This document shows, in pieces, positions 10,585 through 22,042 of a stretch of 64,000 nucleotides of DNA; position 1 is the stretch's first letter; every line of letters starts with the position of its first letter. Under the pieces are notes generated by a model, which had not been told where the DNA came from, made no database searches, and saw only the letters and a program-made list of their open reading frames with translations. The DNA is from Acephala macrosclerotiorum (Eukaryota > Ascomycota > Leotiomycetes > Helotiales > Mollisiaceae). Location: the NCBI GenBank assembly GCA_014904845.1, contig MU119205.1, positions 744,001 through 808,000 on the forward strand, given 5' to 3'. The translations under genes were made by a program, and so were the position numbers.

Positions 10585-11465
10585 TGTCACGATTTGTGCT
10601 TGAATTGTTGGAAAATGGCCTATTTAAATCTATATACACTGCAACAATTTTCGGCGAAAGCTCCTTTCGTACCCCCGCGATTAGCCCACTTTTGAAGTCC
10701 GAAGTAGCGGCGCTCCCCCCTTTCCATCGCTGACGAGGCTACAGCTGCTATGAACTTCAAAAGCTTGAGACTTGGGGTCCCTTATTCGCAATAACTAATT
10801 CTAGACTCGATTCGTCCAATTTTGCATCAAATGATATGTCTCAAGAGCTATTCCTGAACTTCACGGGCATAATTCAGACATACACAAAATTAGCATGATG
10901 CTGCAGAACGTCGAAGCAGTCTTTGATTTCAAGTCTCTCTGTGTTCACAAGAACAGAGTATCATTTTCACCAACTAAGCTCACATTATGGCAACATTGCC
11001 TTTTCTAATTGGATTTTGGTGTCGGGCTGTACCTATTCAACTCACAAAGACTGTCAAATTCATCTGCCATTTTTCATCTGAGACTGAGATCTTTGTGCAC
11101 TTCTTATCGTTGAGCGACAGATCTTCGCTGCATGTTGCTCGCCTCCTTCCCTCCGAAGCAGATCTCGATCAGGCTAATGTGCGGGGATGGTAATCTGATA
11201 ATAGGTAAAAACTAACCAAGGCAAAACCCATTATCATTCGACTCTTCCAAATCATCAGCCTCACCAAACCTTCGATGTCTAACAAAGCCTGATGAGCTGT
11301 CAAGAATTCTTTGTTTGTCTTAAGTCATCCAAGACATCAGCCTTGTTTGCCCTCTTTTAATCACCATCATCTAAGCCAATCAGATTGCTGCCCTTGCTGA
11401 CAAGCGCGAGGCGAAGAAAGTTGGTGAAGTTGTCAGTCATCACACCACGGTCGCAACACAACCCT
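10585..11465. other. intergenic, no gene recognised
   Basis: About 0.9 kb of A+T-moderate DNA between tRNA-Tyr and the OXR1-like gene. Open frames such as the one near 10987-11193 show no coding character. The distal part is presumably promoter. Confidence 0.4.
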
Positions 11466-11471
11466 TATAAA
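11466..11471 (+). promoter_or_regulatory. TATA element upstream of the OXR1-like gene
   Basis: TATAAA 107 nt before the start codon at 11573, a usual distance for a fungal TATA box with a short leader. Confidence 0.4.
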
Positions 11472-11572
11472 TTCCCGACTCAGTGACCCCGAACCCCAGT
11501 CTCTGCTCTACTCTGCATACACAATCCCAAGCCTATCTGCAAATTGATGTAGCAATCACACGACTTTCCACC

Positions 11573-12692
11573 ATGTCCTTCACCAACTACCGCGATACGC
11601 CCTCGACGTCATCAGGAGGGACAAACACTCCTCCACCATCCCTTTCGAATTCTTGGAGTGTGCCTGCGACGGTATCGCACGCTGTGACGGGGCTATTACG
11701 AAGATTCTCGACAGAGGATCAGAATGAGAAGAAGAAGAAGAATACATCTATCGACACACCGCAGTACGACTCAAGGAACAATGGGTTGGGTGGTGTTTAT
11801 ACCCCTCCTTACCGAAGTGCTTCTCCATTCCAGCCACCGCCTCTCTATCCTGTCGTATTGAAGGGGCATAGTCCGAGTACGCCGGCGTCTGCGAGACTTC
11901 TAACGAGAGGGTTGGCCGAAGAAATACGACTGCTAGTGCCGCCTAGGCTACAACTTTGCGAGGAATGGAACTTGGTCTACAGCCTGGAGAACGACGGTGT
12001 GAGCCTAGGAACATTATACAAGAAATGTGGCGATCTGCGAGGCTTACGGAATGGATATGTGCTGGTAGTCAAAGATGGTGAAGGAGGTGTACGTTGCCCT
12101 TTCCCAAATTTCTGCCCTTCTCAGATGGACAGGAACTGATAAAACACAGCTATTCGGAGCCTACCTAACAGATGCTCCCCACCCCTCACCCCACTACTTC
12201 GGCACAGGCGAATGTTTCCTCTGGCGCGCTTCCACCTTATCCTCCTCTTTCCCCTCGAATCTCCCTCCTCCCCCTTCAGCAGACACAACAAACATGACAC
12301 GAAGCACTACCATCTCCTCCTCCAACACACTCAGTAATTCCCGCCTCCTCTCCCCCACAACATCCTCTCTCACGAACCTCTCTCCCTCCACCTCTCAAAC
12401 CTCACTCGTTCCTCCATCCTTAAATCCTTCATTCGCGTCCGGAATTTCGACACCAGAACGAATTCGCTTCAAGGCATTCCCATATTCTGGGGTGAATGAT
12501 TATCTGATGCTCTGCGAAACGGGGTTCCTGAGTCTGGGAGGAGGAGACGGAAAATATGGCTTATGGCTCGATGATAGTTTCGAGCGGGGAGTTAGCAGTC
12601 ACTGTTTGACATTCGGCAATGAGCCATTGAGCGAAGAAGGGCAGAAGTTCGATATTCTTGGGGTGGAGCTTTGGAGTATTGGGAACTCGTAG
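11573..12692 (+). CDS. oxr1: OXR1-like TLDc-domain protein (oxidation resistance)
   Basis: Two exons, 11573-12088 and 12150-12692, flank a 61-nt intron with a GTACGT donor, joining KDGEGG to LFGAYL; the product is 352 aa. The TLDc fold is recognisable: RLLTRGLAEEIRLLVPPRL, WNLVYSLENDGVSLGTLYKK, GYVLVVKDGEGG-LFGAYL, GTGECFLW, then CETGFLSLGGGDGKYGLWLD and CLTFGNEPLSEEG with the terminal FDILGVELWSIG. OXR1/TLDc proteins protect against oxidative damage and bind or regulate the V-ATPase. A Ser/Thr/Pro-rich segment of about 75 residues splits the domain between GECFLW and ERIRFKAFPYSG, and the first ~100 residues are also Ser/Pro-rich. The upstream ATG at 11483 is in frame, but MSFTNY fits family starts better. 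Confidence 0.88.
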
Positions 12693-13339
12693 GATTTTCT
12701 TCAGTCGGGCATACGCATAGTTTGGGAACGAAAATTATTGAGAGATGGTGGAAGTAATGGCAGGAAAAAGAGAAAAAGAGCCTGGAGCTCAAAATTTTCG
12801 CGGATTTCATTTGCAGTCTCACGGAAAAAAGGTCAGCAACAAGCAAAAAAAGCAAAATGAAAGCATGATACCCGGTGATGTATGTTATTTGCAGCATTCT
12901 GGTTTTGGCAAAAAGCCAATCTAGGGAGGAAGAATTTCTCGGGCATGGTTCTATTGGGAGTTTGGAGGATGGCACATTCATGATTGATGAGGGAAAACGG
13001 AACTACTCCGAGAATTCATGATTTGATTGTTCTGGGTCTTAATTCTGGTACTCTGTGCTCTTATGAGTGAGGCATAATGATGAATGATTGTGTTGTGTAG
13101 TTGAAAGATCTTATGTCCTTGCGATTTTGTTAGTGATAAACAGTGTCAAATGGCTTTCTGACATACCACAACACCGATCCTCATCCTGTTATTGATGCAT
13201 AACTTTGTCGTCAACGTAACACTGCTGCTACTCATCCTTCGCGGACCGTACTTCTCTCCCAGTTTTTATCAAGGCCAAAACCAAATGACCAAAGCTGCCC
13301 GTCGAGCTGATAGGTCTATCTGCTCAGGGGAAATGACCT
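12693..13339. other. convergent intergenic region
   Basis: The 3' flanks of two converging genes. No RNA gene or repeat recognised. Confidence 0.4.
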
Positions 13340-15040
13340 TCACTCCTCCACTCCTATTGTTGTATCAAAGCTCCAAAGGCTGAGTTTGCTGTTATCGTAG
13401 CTGGACGTCACACACATCCTCTTACCACCATATAGTGGAGAAGGTATCTTTTCACCTGGCTGAAGATAAAGAGGTTGCACATCGCCAGCGTAGCATACAC
13501 TCATCTTGTCCTCTTCAACATATACCAAGTCTTTGAAAGATGCTAGTATGCTGAACGACCATGCTCCATCCTTGCATCTCACTTCCACAATTTTGGCACC
13601 CGCATCCATGCAGCATGCTAGGAATTGAAACCTGACCTCCATATCCGGTTTACTTTTGACAGATGGATATGGCAGGAGGAATTTCATATGGTATACTCCT
13701 CCGTCAAGGGAATGGCTGACAATGGTGTCGAATTGAGGCGGGCCTGAGGTTATATCTTCCAAGGTCTCATCCTCATCTTCCCAGGTCTCTTTATCTGCTG
13801 GCAGCGAGCAGAGGTAGACATTACCATCATAGGAGCCGACTAGCAAAAAACGAGTATTGTAGAGAGGCAGAGGCAAGATGGATGTAACGCCACTTTTAGC
13901 GATGGCTGCCGTGTAGCTGGTTGGACCGCTAGCAAAAGGCGGTGTGGTACAAATTCCGTCGACGCTCTGAAATGGGCAGACGCAAGGACTCAACGTGGAC
14001 CCTCGTAATAGACTATCGTCGCCGCCAGAGAACACTATGTGTGGGAGACGGGGAGAAAAGGCGCAAGCGTACGCGCTCTCCCTGGTTTCAAAAAACCGAG
14101 TCGTGAGGATGTGCTCATGAAGTGGTCTTTTATGATTCAAGACTTCGTAATAATTCAAGCACTCGCTGAATCGGAGAAGGTAGACCCCACTATCATCGGC
14201 AGTGATAGCCAGTATGCGAGTGTTATCAGATCCGTCTCTGAGAGGCTGCCAGGCAATGGAAGTAATAAGGTTCTTGCTTGGGAAGATATCGTGACTAACG
14301 AGCTTTCTCATCGTAAGTTCTCGCTCGCCGCCCTCGACGTACTCCTTCTCTTCGAGGTAATATATTTCTATGGTCCCAATAGTCGTGGCTGCTGCGAAGA
14401 CTGAATGGTAAGGAAGGAATTTCAAGTCGTAAACGCCAAAGTCCTGAAGGTCGTCTTCCTTCCAAACGCTGGGAGAATCAGAAATGAAGGGAAAACAACA
14501 TGCCGACAAATGAATATGACGGGTAAAGGCAGGACAGCAGGACCCTTACAGCTTGGGATATTCAAGTTTATAGAGTGAGACCCCACCTTTCCTCTCCTGT
14601 TCTCTACTTGTTGGAGCGTCTCCATTTGTAGACGCTTCTCCATAGTTTGGCACTTCTTCATCAACTTCCTCGGCTGCCTCTGTTGAGTTTTCCCCGTCGG
14701 ATTCTTTGGCTTTTGATGTGTGGTCATCTGCTTCCTGAGCTTCCTTGGCGCTCTCCGGTATAATCTTGTAAAGTCCGACAACGAAGAATGCTGGAGAAAT
14801 ACATCTCATTACTGAAGAATAACGAGGGTCAAGGTCTGCTGGCGCAAATTCTAGACAGGCTGGATGCAGCGAATCGTGTTGAATAGTCTTCGAGTCGATA
14901 GATTTTACGGCTTGGGACCATTCCTTTATGGTCTTACCGGTGTCTTTCTCCTCTGATACACTTGTAGCTTCCAGTTGCTTGGTCAATCCAGCAACATCGG
15001 AGTATTCAAGAGGCGCCTCGAGGCTCGTTGGTGGTTCCAT
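13340..15040 (-). CDS. WD40-repeat protein, probable diphthine methyltransferase (Dph7/Rrt2-like)
   Basis: Exons 14550-15040 and 13340-14468 are separated by an 81-nt intron (GTAAGG donor), joining KLEYPKL to VWKEDDLQDFGVYDLKF; 539 aa. Family-like elements are HPACLEFAPADLDPRY, FFVVGLYKI, GVYDLKFLPYHSVFAAATT, DDSGVYLLRFSE, HIVFSGGDDSLLRG, SGVTSILPLP, FLLVGSYDGNVYLC and DGGVYHMKFLLPYP. Dph7 acts in the last steps of diphthamide formation on eEF2. The GGDDSLLRG repeat lacks the following W-D pair usual in Dph7, so I hold the exact assignment loosely; another small WD40 protein is possible. An acidic insert (about residues 100-140, EAQEADDHTSKAKE...) lies before the first repeat. Confidence 0.65.
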
Positions 15041-15416
15041 GGTGGCTTAAAGATGTTGATGTCGAAGGAAGAGGAAAACCGGAAGCGAGGACCCTTGATG
15101 CAGACTCGGGATCTTCCAATGGCTCGGCTCGCTGGGAAGGCCCGAGCGTAGCGTTGCCTTCCTCGTTCACGACCAACTTTCCAACTCCCTCCAACCTTCT
15201 TTCTTTCACAACATGAAGGCGTTATGAGTTTCCAAAAAATGCAAGGACATTGTGATTGATCATTTTTGAATCTGATGCACCTCGTTGTTTGTCTTGATTT
15301 GACGTTTCACGAGCTCGATCCTTCTCACAAGTTGATGTTCTGTATATAAGATTCACGCCTTGAACGCGATACCTTCAGAGTTAGTTGATGCGTCTTTTTT
15401 TTCATGTAATCGCGAT
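15041..15416. promoter_or_regulatory. divergent promoter between the WD40 gene and the DUF1917 gene
   Basis: 376 nt between start codons on opposite strands. TATATAAG at 15343-15350 lies 67-74 nt before the plus-strand start and is a plausible TATA element. Confidence 0.45.
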
Positions 15417-16512
15417 ATGTCAGGAGAACAAGGAGGAAACGGGATGGAAGTTGAACCTGGTTATCTTTCGGATGAATCTAATTTCTATGGTACGCTCAAT
15501 TTATGGGTTTATGTGTGTGCAATGTTGACCACACCAGGTGACGAAGATACCAAGCAAGAACTGGAGGCAAGAGTGCTCAGCCTTGACGTTGGAGAGTGGT
15601 GGAAGCATCGTATCCCAACTCTCATGGAGCTCGCCGAAGATAACGTCAAGACTCAGAAGCTCAAGAAAACCGTCAAGCTGTACAATCCGTATGAAGGTAG
15701 AGTCGATTCTCGTCAGCTTACCGAAACCATCGACGAATTCGTCAAGCGACTGCCGCCGGCTACGACCTTTGTTACTCTCGATGTTCAGTGGATTTGGATA
15801 GCAAACCCGTACCGAAAGGTCATGAAGGAGGCCAACCAAGATGCCGGCAGCCACATGAAGGAAGCCCCACCTGATGAGAAAGCCGACAAGGTCTCGTTCG
15901 AAATCATTGCCAGGAGTCTCCTTGAAGAATTGACAAACAAAAGGTTAGAGCTCGAAAAGAAGAATCCTGGCAAGGCCAAAAGTACAATCACGAAACTTCT
16001 CAAAGCAGACCAGGACAGAATCGTGAAGGAGATATTGGGTACAGCCAAGACTCTACATGTCACCTGTGGAAAGGTACGCCATAATTGTGCTTGGGTAATT
16101 AAGCTTCTGACGGTCATCACAGTGGATGCTTTTCCGCGATTCGGAACACGTCAATGATACCTGGGCTGTGGTAGCGCGAGCCACTGCCAATAATGAACTT
16201 GGCATTGCTGCTAAAGTTGCTCCTGATGATGGACAAAATAAAATGCGTTTGATATGTGTCTATACGAAAGATTTCACCGATATGGCCGACGTTTCAAGAG
16301 TTGTCCACAGAATGAGGGAGCTTGGACTCGTTGAGAACCAAATCTGGTACAAATGTGGTGAGCTTCCTCGTGGACCTCAACAACCAGCTTTAAACTAACA
16401 CCACTTCGAAGATGCTTTCACACATCTCAACCTTGACTCTAAGAATTCATACGGCATCAAAGCGTCCCTATACGGGTCCAAAGACGTGTTGGACGCAAAA
16501 GCAGACAAGTAA
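15417..16512 (+). CDS. DUF1917 / UPF0696 family protein (C11orf68-like)
   Basis: Four exons: 15417-15489, 15538-16073, 16123-16357 and 16412-16512, with introns of 48, 49 and 54 nt, all with GT..AG ends and TGAC or CTAAC branch motifs; 314 aa. The first intron is a multiple of three, so it stays open, but its removal joins SNFYG to DEDTKQELE. The conserved block is CGKWMLFRDSEHVNDTW, then WAVVARATANNELGIAAKV, RLICVYTKDFTD, and across the last intron IWYKCDAFTHLNL with YGIKASLYGSKD. The family has an eIF4E-like fold and no settled function. A Lys-rich helix (residues ~175-215) precedes the conserved block. Confidence 0.82.
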
Positions 16513-16752
16513 TCGGACTGCTTCTACAAGAAGAAAGATCACGGAGATTGGCGCTCAGTGGAGTTTGAATGATCGTTTCTAGATACCTTTTGCTTTGATA
16601 TCCTGTTGCTAGTCAAGCATTTCTAGCTTGCTACAACCGTCATACTGTCATTTTGTAGCCAAAGATTTTGCTTCATGGCCATCATCCAATCATCAAATCA
16701 CAACTCATTGTGCCTCGTCCCTCCCAAGTCGTAACGTCTTCAGCTCCACCCT

Positions 16753-17368
16753 CTAGACAACCCCCTCCCCAGTCATTTCCACAGTCCTCTTCAAATGTAA
16801 CACCAACCTATACGCACTACTCCCATTCAAATAATACCTATGCAACTTCTTACTCCTAATAAACCCCAACCTCTCATACAACTTCATCGCAGGTATATTA
16901 CTCTCTTCCGTCTCAAGCACAACCTCATCTGCCCCTCTTTCAATCATCGCATCGATTGCTTTTCGGACTAATGTAGTGGCGATTCCGCGGTTACGGTAGG
17001 AGGAGCTGGTAGCGAGCATGGCGATGTAGCCTCGTAGGGTGGGTGGGGAGTGTGATTGGTGAGTTTCGAGCTTGCAGATTATTATTCCGATTAGGAGGGG
17101 GTTGGTTGGGTGGAGGGCCTGTTGGTTAGCTAATTCTGGGGATTGGGGGAGGGGAACAGAGAGCAAGGAGAAGTACCATGAAGCAGAGATCTCCCCATTG
17201 GTACAAGAAGTATCGATAGACATAGATACTGTACGGCTCGCTCAAATCTTTGGAGATCAGAGCCCGAATTGCGGGGAGGTATTGCTTTTCAAGAGCATGT
17301 TCGTATTGTATGTATCTGAGCTCCGCGGGCAATTCAACAGCCTTGCTTCCCTCTGCTTCGTCTGCCAT
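16753..17368 (-). CDS. mak3: N-alpha-acetyltransferase NatC catalytic subunit (Naa30/Mak3)
   Basis: GNAT-family enzyme that acetylates the N-terminal Met of proteins starting Met-hydrophobic, working with Naa35 and Naa38 on ribosomes. Exons 17177-17368 and 16753-17118 flank a 58-nt intron; 185 aa. The protein shows [20 protein letters not shown], then across the intron [21 protein letters not shown]. These are followed by [20 protein letters not shown] (acetyl-CoA loop R-x-R-G-I-A), [21 protein letters not shown] and [18 protein letters not shown], all diagnostic of Mak3. The start at MADEAEG (17368) is preferred; an upstream in-frame ATG at 17428 would add 20 hydrophobic residues. Confidence 0.92.
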
Positions 17369-17722
17369 CTCGGTGCTGATGTTGAACTCAAAAAGGAGAA
17401 CACGGATAAGAAAACGAACGACGTTCAATTAGAGAGTGAGGTGAGAATCCCTAGCCAAGAAACCTGATCTAATGCTTTCACATGCTTCGCAAGGCTGAAA
17501 AAACACTAGTATCCGGTACTTATCGGCCTAATACCGGCAAAACTCTAATTGAGCCATTACGTACCCAGCCTGAGTCGCGTGGCTGGGAATGAGAGAGCAA
17601 GATTTTGGGAAGTTCGATGCGACGTGCATCAATCCACAATGCTTCTGTCGATTTCTCCTTGCTAATACTCTAATCTCTCCCTCGTACCTCCTTCTGGTCC
17701 TCCCTGCCGCCATCCTCCCAAG
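17369..17722. promoter_or_regulatory. divergent promoter region, Naa30 / PDAT
   Basis: 354 nt between two opposite start codons; no clear TATA element seen. Confidence 0.35.
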
Positions 17723-19674
17723 ATGTCCGCCCTTTCCTCCCTTCGCAAACGGGCTCAAGGAACACATTCCGACACATCCCTTCCTCGAGAACACTCCCCC
17801 GAGCAAGCCGAAGAAGTTCGTCTTGCACCCGTCTCGAAGATCATAGACTCGAAATTAGGTCATAAACACAAAGGCGAACACAAAACCAGGAAACGCAGAA
17901 ATGGGTTCATCTTCTTTCTGGGAGGATTGTTCGGGATCGTTGTCGCGGGGTTCTTTGCCAGGCAGAATGATTTAATCGAGTTTCCAGAGTTGGGAGATTT
18001 AAGAATGGAATCGTTGATGGATGTGTTACCAGCGGGATTTGTGAGCGATGCTAGGGATTTGACCAGAGGGGAGAGAGAGGCTGTTAATTACGATTCTTTT
18101 TCGGTGGGGTTGAATCTGTTGTCCCAAGGGGTGAAGGCGAATCACCCTGTTATTATGGTTCCTGGGGTTATTTCTACCGGGTTGGAGTCTTGGGGGACGA
18201 CGAATGATTCAAGGCAGTATTTTAGAAAGAGGTTGTGGGGGAGTTGGAGTATGATGAGGGCGTTGGTTTTGGATAAGGAGGGGTGGAAGAGGCATATTAT
18301 GTTGGATAAATATACGGGTTTGGATCCGCCGGGCGGGATTAAGTTGAGAGCTGCTCAAGGCTTCGATGCGGCGGACTTCTTTATTACAGGGTACTGGATC
18401 TGGAACAAGATTGTGGAGAACCTTGCGACCATTGGATATGATCCGACGAATAGCTATACCGCTGCGTATGATTGGAGACTTTCGTATGCGAACCTCGAAG
18501 TGAGGGATCAGTATTTCACGAGGTTAAAGATGTATATTGAAATGGGGCTCAAGACGTCAAACAAGAAGGTGGTGCTGGTCAGTCATTCGATGGGAAGCCA
18601 AGTACTATTCTACTTCTTCCACTGGGTTGCTTCGGAAAGCGGAGGAAAGGGTGGTGATAGTTGGGTGGACGACCATGTTGATTCCTGGATCAATATCAGT
18701 GGGTGTATGTTGGGTGCGTTGAAAGGTGTTACGGCTGTTCTTTCAGGAGAGATGAAAGACACTGCCCAGCTGAATGCTTTTGCGGTCTATGGACTTGAAA
18801 AATTCCTCGGCAGAGACGAGCGTGCGGAGATATTCAGAGCCATGCCAGGAATCAGCTCCATGCTACCGATGGGAGGTAATGCTGTCTGGGGAAACTCGAC
18901 ATGGGCACCAGATGATCTGCCAGATCAGAACGTGACCTTCGGAAACTTCCTTAATTTCAAGCAAATCAATGGGACGAATACGTACAGGAACTTGACGGTG
19001 GAAGACAGTCTTTCGTATCTGATGAATACGACGGAAGACTGGTATCAGGACCAAATCAAGGGCAGCTATTCCCAAGGAGTAGCTCATACTAGTGTGGAGG
19101 TGGAAGCAAACGAGAAGGACCCAAGGAAGTGGATCAATCCATTGGAGACAAGATTACCACTCGCTCCAAACCTCAAGATCTACTGCTTCTATGGTACGTT
19201 CCTATTCTCCCATCCCAGCACAAACACTGACGTTCATCAGGAATCGGTAAGCCAACAGAACGCTCCTACTTCTACCGCACCCCTGAAAGTCCCTTCACCT
19301 CCCTCAACATCACAATCGACACCTCCCTAACCCAAGGAAATGTCGACCACGGCGTCATCCTCGGCGAGGGCGACGGCACTGTCAACTTGCTATCTGTAGG
19401 CTACATGTGCAACAAAGGCTGGAACATGCATCGCTACAATCCTGCTGGTGCCAAAATCAAAGTTTTTGAGATGCCGCATGAGCCCGATAGGTTTAGTCCG
19501 AGAGGAGGTCCGAACACAGGTGATCATGTCGATATTCTTGGACGGAGCAGTTTAAATGATTTGATCCTGAGGGTGGCGGCAGGGAAGGGAGATGATATTG
19601 GGGAGAACATTGTTAGTGAGATCAAGACTTATGCGGACAGGGTTAAGATTTCTGAGGAGAAGCAGTATTTGTGA
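17723..19674 (+). CDS. lro1: phospholipid:diacylglycerol acyltransferase (PDAT, Lro1)
   Basis: Makes triacylglycerol by moving an acyl chain from a phospholipid to diacylglycerol, at the ER membrane. Exons 17723-19193 and 19241-19674 flank a 47-nt intron, joining CFYG to GKPTERSYFY; 634 aa, normal for the family. After a basic N-terminus, one membrane segment (about residues 61-80, NGFIFFLGGLFGIVVAGFF) anchors a lumenal LCAT-like domain. Features in order are HPVIMVPGVISTGLESWG, the lid-region LWGSWSMMRA, the nucleophile elbow VVLVSHSMGSQV, PLAPNLKIYCFYG, an Asp in GEGDGTVNLLS and a His in NTGDHVDILG, giving a Ser-Asp-His triad. Confidence 0.93.
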
Positions 19675-19896
19675 GGATGGAGGTCAATGGAAGGAACAGG
19701 AGGAAATGCATTATTGGTGTCTGGTTGGGTTGGAGTTTCAAGGTGGGAGGATGGGTTTTAATACGCCGAGACGATAGATTTATACCCATGAGCGTACGAG
19801 GCATGACGTACCTCTGCATAAAGATAGACTTAATGAACGATATTCGTCTGTCGAACGAGGCGCTTTGAGTCCCAACCCCTCCCGCCAAGTGGCTTG

Positions 19897-20668
19897 TTAC
19901 TGTTCTCCTCCCTCCGACTTCTTGCACCATCCATTTTCGCCGTAATAGCCCCCAATCTCATTTCGCAATTTCTCCCGCGCTTCATGGTCCCTTTCAATCT
20001 CAAGAAGCGCCAGTTCAAGCACTAACACCTCATTTCCACTAGCCATCGTTTCCCTAAATTTATGGAACCTGTCCTTCGACCACCTAAATACCTCCTCCAT
20101 ATTCACCAACTCGCTCATCCTCACCTCTCAACCAACAACCATCCATAGCCCCATCAGCCATCTCCTGCCTCTCACTCAATTCCTGCGCAATAGTATTACA
20201 GAACCCATCCGGGTCCTCGACCGCGCTGGGAGACCAAACATTTAGTGAGGGAAGATCTTCTAGAAGGAAGGCCCGGAGTTTATACTTGGATAAGGCTGTG
20301 ATGTTGGGATCTTGGTTGGGTGGAGTGGAGGATTTGAAGGAGGTGGGATGTGAGGGGTTAGGGTATGAGTGCCGGATGTGGATCTGTGTTGGGTAGGGAG
20401 CTTTGGTGTTGCCGCAGAGGGTGCAAGGGGGTGTTGGGAAGTCGTTGGTAAATTCTTCTTGGCGGCTGTTCGTTTTCGGGGTCGAGGGCTTTCCTTTGTG
20501 AGGTTTGAGATCTGTTGGAGCCTTATCGTCGTTGCCACCTGCTTTTATTGTTTTGGTTTTGCCAGGTCTTTCATAAGGTAGCGGCAAAATGCTGTCCACT
20601 AGTTCTTTGAAGGACAAGAGCAAATGCCGTCTGACGTTGCCATATTGTACTACCAAGGCTAGCTGCAT
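19897..20668 (-). CDS. unrecognised protein, possible two-exon gene
   Basis: I do not recognise this protein. A first exon of 164 codons (20176-20668) reads MQLALVVQYGNVRRH..., with a Lys/Pro-rich middle and a CTLCGNTKAP patch that could be half of a zinc site. It would join, by a 49-nt intron at 20127-20175 (GTGAGA donor), a second exon at 19897-20126. That exon reads MSELVNMEEVFRWSKDRFHK then LVLELALLEIERDHEAREK, a helical, charged segment. The total is 240 aa and the phase is consistent, but the intron has only a weak branch site. The first-exon frame also runs on to a stop at 20084 without splicing. Tail-to-tail with PDAT. Confidence 0.45.
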
Positions 20669-22042
20669 TGGCAGACAGTGGGGATGATGAGGTGATCTAT
20701 TTCGTTCAGCGAGGCTGCGCTGGTTGGTGCTTGATGTGATGAGGGATGTAAGTGCAAATTGTGCAGTATAGACTGAGAGTATTTCATGTCTGGGATATTA
20801 TAATGAATGTTTTGTTGCAGTTGCTTTTTGTTTTGTTTTTCGATTTATTTGGTTGAAGGATTCTTGAGGGTAGTTACGTTGTGAAGAGGCCCAACATGTT
20901 GTTTCCGCCAGTGCGGCGACGCATTTGATGCAGATGAGACTCTTGCTAAGTACCAAGGGAGTATCTTCTGGAAAGATCCGCGATATGCCTTCATTTTCTC
21001 CATTATAGTTTAATGATCGAGAAAGAGATCTGCTTCAAAACTATTTGGATGCTAAGAAAAATTCGAGGCTGTCGATTTGATAGTGACGAATCGTGCTAGT
21101 GAAGCAAGCTTTGTTGTTTGTATTTATGACTGCCTGACTCAAACTCTTGTTTCTACGTTCTACATTTTTGAATGCTTAAATATTATCACGATGGCATTAC
21201 CATGTTTAACTTGTACTATGTAAAGGCACTGCTCAAGACAATTGGGGCTTTAAGACGCCTTGAATAAATTGACGGTGTGCCAGGTCCAGCATCAGCTGTC
21301 TCTTCGTGGCTAATATAGAGATGGGGAAAATTCGAATTAGATTGTCAGTCCAGCCTCGCGAGTCGTTGTGTTACTATTCGTATCGCCCTTTCTGAGGCTT
21401 GGAGCCACCTCAATGGCGTGCTCCTTCCTTCTACATTTTCCCCTCCAATCCGACATCAGAAGTCAGATTACATCCACATCTGGAAGATCAAATCTCAATC
21501 GTCATTCACTCCAAACGCGCCACAATCTGAATCCCCATTCGGGATGCGAACGGTGTTTGCAGGCCTTCTTCACATTTAGTGAGACCGAAGCTGTTACAGG
21601 GCGTCGGTCGCTGAAACTTCGGGCTGTTGACGGCGAGCACACGCCCCTCCATTAAACACAATCTTCATGGACTTTACAGTCCCCAGCCATTGTAATGAAG
21701 CCAGGGCTTGCACAACGGAAATAAACACCTGCAAGGTTTTCCGAGAGTAGTGGCAAGGCATTCTCGAGCCTTCTCAACCACTGGGACTAACGGTTTGCCC
21801 TCGATGTATCTTTTTCGTACTTCATTATGGCCTTTGCCAGGCCAAAATATCCATCTCTTTCCCCTTGTTACTTATTGTCAGGATCGGACGAGATCTGGCG
21901 GCTATCACCCGCAAGTTTTTCACGCAGCTCGCGTGCGACGTACGTGGAGAATGAAACTCGATCTAGGTCTGAGAGATTAGAAGAACAAGAATTGCAGCTC
22001 TTACATCCCTAGACAGGAAGAGACCTAGAAGCTTGGAACTGA
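20669..22042. other. 1.4-kb intergenic region, nothing recognised
   Basis: Open frames in 21368-22012 have no coding character that I can support. Part may be the promoter or lost 5' exons of the decayed membrane-protein gene that follows. Confidence 0.35.

Noticed and set aside
10987..11193. 68-codon open frame between tRNA-Tyr and the OXR1-like gene
   Set aside because: No domain, no neighbouring exon and chance-level length.
13980..14020. A 35-nt intron in the WD40 gene after LLRG
   Set aside because: Too short for this genome's introns, and its removal throws the downstream WD40 repeats out of frame.
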